NCBI RefSeq assembly: GCF_951801035.1
Contig: NZ_CATOKT010000020.1
From: Adlercreutzia sp910585575
GTDB taxonomy: Bacteria; Actinomycetota; Coriobacteriia; Coriobacteriales; Eggerthellaceae
DNA: 6,972 nucleotides
Direction: 5' to 3' (one strand)
The notes under the pieces are model-generated. The model was not told the DNA's origin and did no database searches. It saw only the letters and a program-made list of their open reading frames with translations. This document shows positions 5,491 through 6,972 of this stretch, piece by piece (position 1 is the first letter of the stretch; every line of letters starts with the position of its first letter). Made by a program: the position numbers and the translations under genes.

Positions 5491-6806
5491 TCAGCCGCCA
5501 TCGGCATCTTGAGATATTCGTCGCTGGCAAACACGCTGGCGAGCTACGCATGTCTCCCCAGGGAGCACTCTCATTTATCTATGACAGCTCTTACGATGGG
5601 CCCGACCTCTCAGTGGCGCTCCCCTTCTCCAGCGTTCCCCATTCAGGCAAAACCGTTTATGCCTGGTTTGACAACCTACTGCCTGACGACCCGCAAGTAC
5701 GCCTCGGCATGGCCGCTGAGGCCAAATCGAGCACAGGGCTTTTCCCTCTCCTTCGGCATTTCGGTCTCGATCTCCCCGGCGCCGTCCAAGCGGTAGCACC
5801 CGACAACCTCACTTCGCTCTACCAACGCGAAGAGAGATATGTCCAGCTCACTCGTAGCCAGGTCGCCGAGCGATTAGCCCGCATCGCCGCAGCGGTAGAC
5901 GAGCACCGTGCGAGAGCATGGGCCCAAAGCGATGAGCACTGGTCGCTCGGCGGTATGCAAACTAAGCTGGCACTCCGTGAATGGGACGGCCACTGGTACG
6001 AATGCCTTGGCGCCAGCGCTTCAAATGTTATCGTGAAGCCAGGAGCCTGGGGGCTTCGCCGGCAAGCTCTAGTCGAATGCGTGACCATGGATCTTGCCAG
6101 ACGATGCGGCCTCCCTTCTGCCTCGATCAAAATAGAGTCGTTCGACGGGATGCCAGCTTTAGTAGCGCAGCGCTACGACCGCTTCACCTCGCCAGACACA
6201 GGCGCCATCGCGCGCATCCACCAAGAGGACTTTTGCCAGGCGACGGGAACCGTTTCGACCTGCAAATACGCGACTGACGGAGGTCCCTCTGCCCTTGATC
6301 TCATGGAAATTCTCAACGCTGCCGAAGGAAATAGCCGCGGCCGCTTCGTAGATGCCCTGCTGTTCAACTACCTTACTGCCTCCACTGATGCTCACGCGAA
6401 AAACTATTCAGTACTGCACCCCGAAGGGCGCCGATTCCTGCTCGCGCCGCTCTATGACGTGGCCAGCGCCGCACCCTATCTTAAGAAGGGAAAGACCTAC
6501 CATCTAGCGATGCCTATTGGCGGCGAAAACCGTCTAGGTTGGCTGAGAAAGTCGGCTCTGTCGAGATGCGCCCAAGCGAACGACCTGGAGCTTCCCGCGC
6601 TTACAGCGCGCACTGATGAGTTAGCAGAGGCCATTAAGCAGAACCTGGAAGTGAGCCTGAATGCCTACAGCCAATGCGAAGGCATCGACGAGTTAGCAGA
6701 GACGTTGGTACCACGCCTTACCGCCCTCTGCAGCGCAACGCAGCGAAACGTCAGTTGCGAAGGTACCCATTTCAAGCCCGTGGACATTACCCGGTTCGGC
6801 AGATAG
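5487..6806 (+). CDS. hipA: HipA-type serine/threonine kinase toxin
   Basis: This 439-residue protein matches E. coli HipA (440). The N-terminal subdomain (4-105) has LPFSSVPHSG (45-54), FDNLLPDD (61-68) and DLPGAV (95-100). The kinase core shows the phosphorylatable-serine loop WSLGGMQTK (152-160; Ser153 aligned with Ser150 of E. coli HipA), VIVKPG (181-186, Lys184 for ATP), RIHQEDFCQATG (243-254), the catalytic loop STDAHAKNYS (299-308, Asp301, Asn306) and the metal-binding PLYDVASA (321-328, Asp324). All key residues appear present, so the kinase should be active. E. coli HipA phosphorylates glutamyl-tRNA synthetase and causes growth arrest; the target here is not knowable from sequence. 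The start is supported by GGAAG six bases upstream and the ATGA overlap with hipB. There is no terminator between its TAG... stop region and the next promoter at 6839. Confidence 0.92.
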   Translation: MISRHRHLEIFVAGKHAGELRMSPQGALSFIYDSSYDGPDLSVALPFSSVPHSGKTVYAWFDNLLPDDPQVRLGMAAEAKSSTGLFPLLRHFGLDLPGAVQAVAPDNLTSLYQREERYVQLTRSQVAERLARIAAAVDEHRARAWAQSDEHWSLGGMQTKLALREWDGHWYECLGASASNVIVKPGAWGLRRQALVECVTMDLARRCGLPSASIKIESFDGMPALVAQRYDRFTSPDTGAIARIHQEDFCQATGTVSTCKYATDGGPSALDLMEILNAAEGNSRGRFVDALLFNYLTASTDAHAKNYSVLHPEGRRFLLAPLYDVASAAPYLKKGKTYHLAMPIGGENRLGWLRKSALSRCAQANDLELPALTARTDELAEAIKQNLEVSLNAYSQCEGIDELAETLVPRLTALCSATQRNVSCEGTHFKPVDITRFGR

Positions 6807-6838
6807 CGGCTAAGGGCAAAGCTTTAAAAACCACCGCC

Positions 6839-6868
6839 TTGACACGCCCCCCCCCCCCCGTCAATAAT
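6839..6868 (+). promoter_or_regulatory. Near-consensus sigma-70 promoter with a poly-C spacer
   Basis: TTGACA (6839-6844) is a perfect -35. AATAAT (6863-6868) matches the -10 consensus at 5 of 6 positions. The spacer is 18 bp and contains 13 consecutive C. Transcription would start near 6875 and run out of the window. Loss of one C would give the optimal 17-bp spacing, while gain would weaken the promoter. TTGAC and GTCAA (6860-6864) also form a 5-base inverted repeat around the C run. Confidence 0.6.
6847..6859 (+). repeat. Homopolymer tract of 13 C
   Basis: Thirteen consecutive C occupy 6847-6859, by far the longest single-base run in the window and in non-coding DNA. Such tracts change length by slipped-strand mispairing during replication. 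The exact length is also error-prone in sequencing, so the true number may differ. Confidence 0.9.
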
Positions 6869-6925
6869 ACGGGTATGAGGCTTGACCTGCAAATGCGCAA
6901 TTGAAATCCGAGGGGAAGGGACGGC

Positions 6926-6972
6926 GTGACTTTGATGGGGGCAGCATCCCCTCGATCTCCTACCAGCCCGTT
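6926..6972 (+). CDS. Possible start of an unidentified gene (3' partial)
   Basis: A GTG at 6926 is preceded four bases upstream by AAGGGA (6916-6921), within a longer purine run GAGGGGAAGGGA. It opens a frame that stays open for 15 codons to the window edge (VTLMGAASPRSPTSP). It lies about 50 bases after the predicted start of the poly-C promoter. An in-frame ATG at 6935 is a less well-spaced alternative. So short a piece cannot be identified, and the real gene could begin further right; the stretch would then be a leader. Confidence 0.25.
   Translation, partial: MTLMGAASPRSPTSP

Noticed and set aside
6935..6956. GGGG...CCCC hairpin near the right edge considered as a terminator for hipA
   Set aside because: The stem is only about four or five pairs and is followed by CTCGATC rather than a T run.

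Overview
The window is GC-rich, densely coded bacterial DNA. Its protein families, codon style and the pairing of membrane-anchored XRE regulators with a DUF4097 protein suggest a gut actinobacterium of the Coriobacteriia, probably Eggerthellaceae. That placement is inferred from general protein character, not from a marker gene.

Layout. Positions 1-201 hold the Gly/Asp/Asn/Tyr-rich C-terminal tail of a plus-strand gene, closed by a rho-independent terminator at 267-300. From 4927 down to 332 five genes lie head to tail on the minus strand. First come rlmB (23S rRNA 2'-O-methyltransferase) and a YacP/Rae1-type NYN ribonuclease, 6 bases apart. Next is a membrane-anchored XRE regulator with a triple H-[IV]-x-[WF]-DG beta motif. 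Then a second, paralogous membrane-anchored XRE regulator overlaps by 4 bases with a DUF4097 ('toastrack'-like) envelope protein. Related inverted-repeat elements precede both regulator genes and are candidate operators. The likely theme of these last three genes is envelope sensing: cytoplasmic DNA-binding heads on membrane hairpins, plus a single-pass or lipid-anchored beta-solenoid protein outside.

From 5080 the sequence becomes abruptly AT-rich, leading into a plus-strand hipBA-type toxin-antitoxin operon (HipB 5212-5490, HipA kinase 5487-6806, ATGA overlap). Two nearly identical operators (TTTTGTAT-N8-ATACAAAA type) lie exactly 63 bp apart and flank a TATAAT promoter, which implies autorepression by HipB. 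The HipA catalytic residues look intact.

After hipA there is a near-consensus sigma-70 promoter (TTGACA, 18 bp, AATAAT) whose spacer contains a run of 13 C. This is the architecture of a slipped-strand, phase-variable promoter, and it would drive whatever gene begins at or beyond the right edge. With the membrane-regulator/DUF4097 cluster, it is the most interesting feature here. No rRNA, tRNA, CRISPR array, insertion sequence or replication origin was seen.
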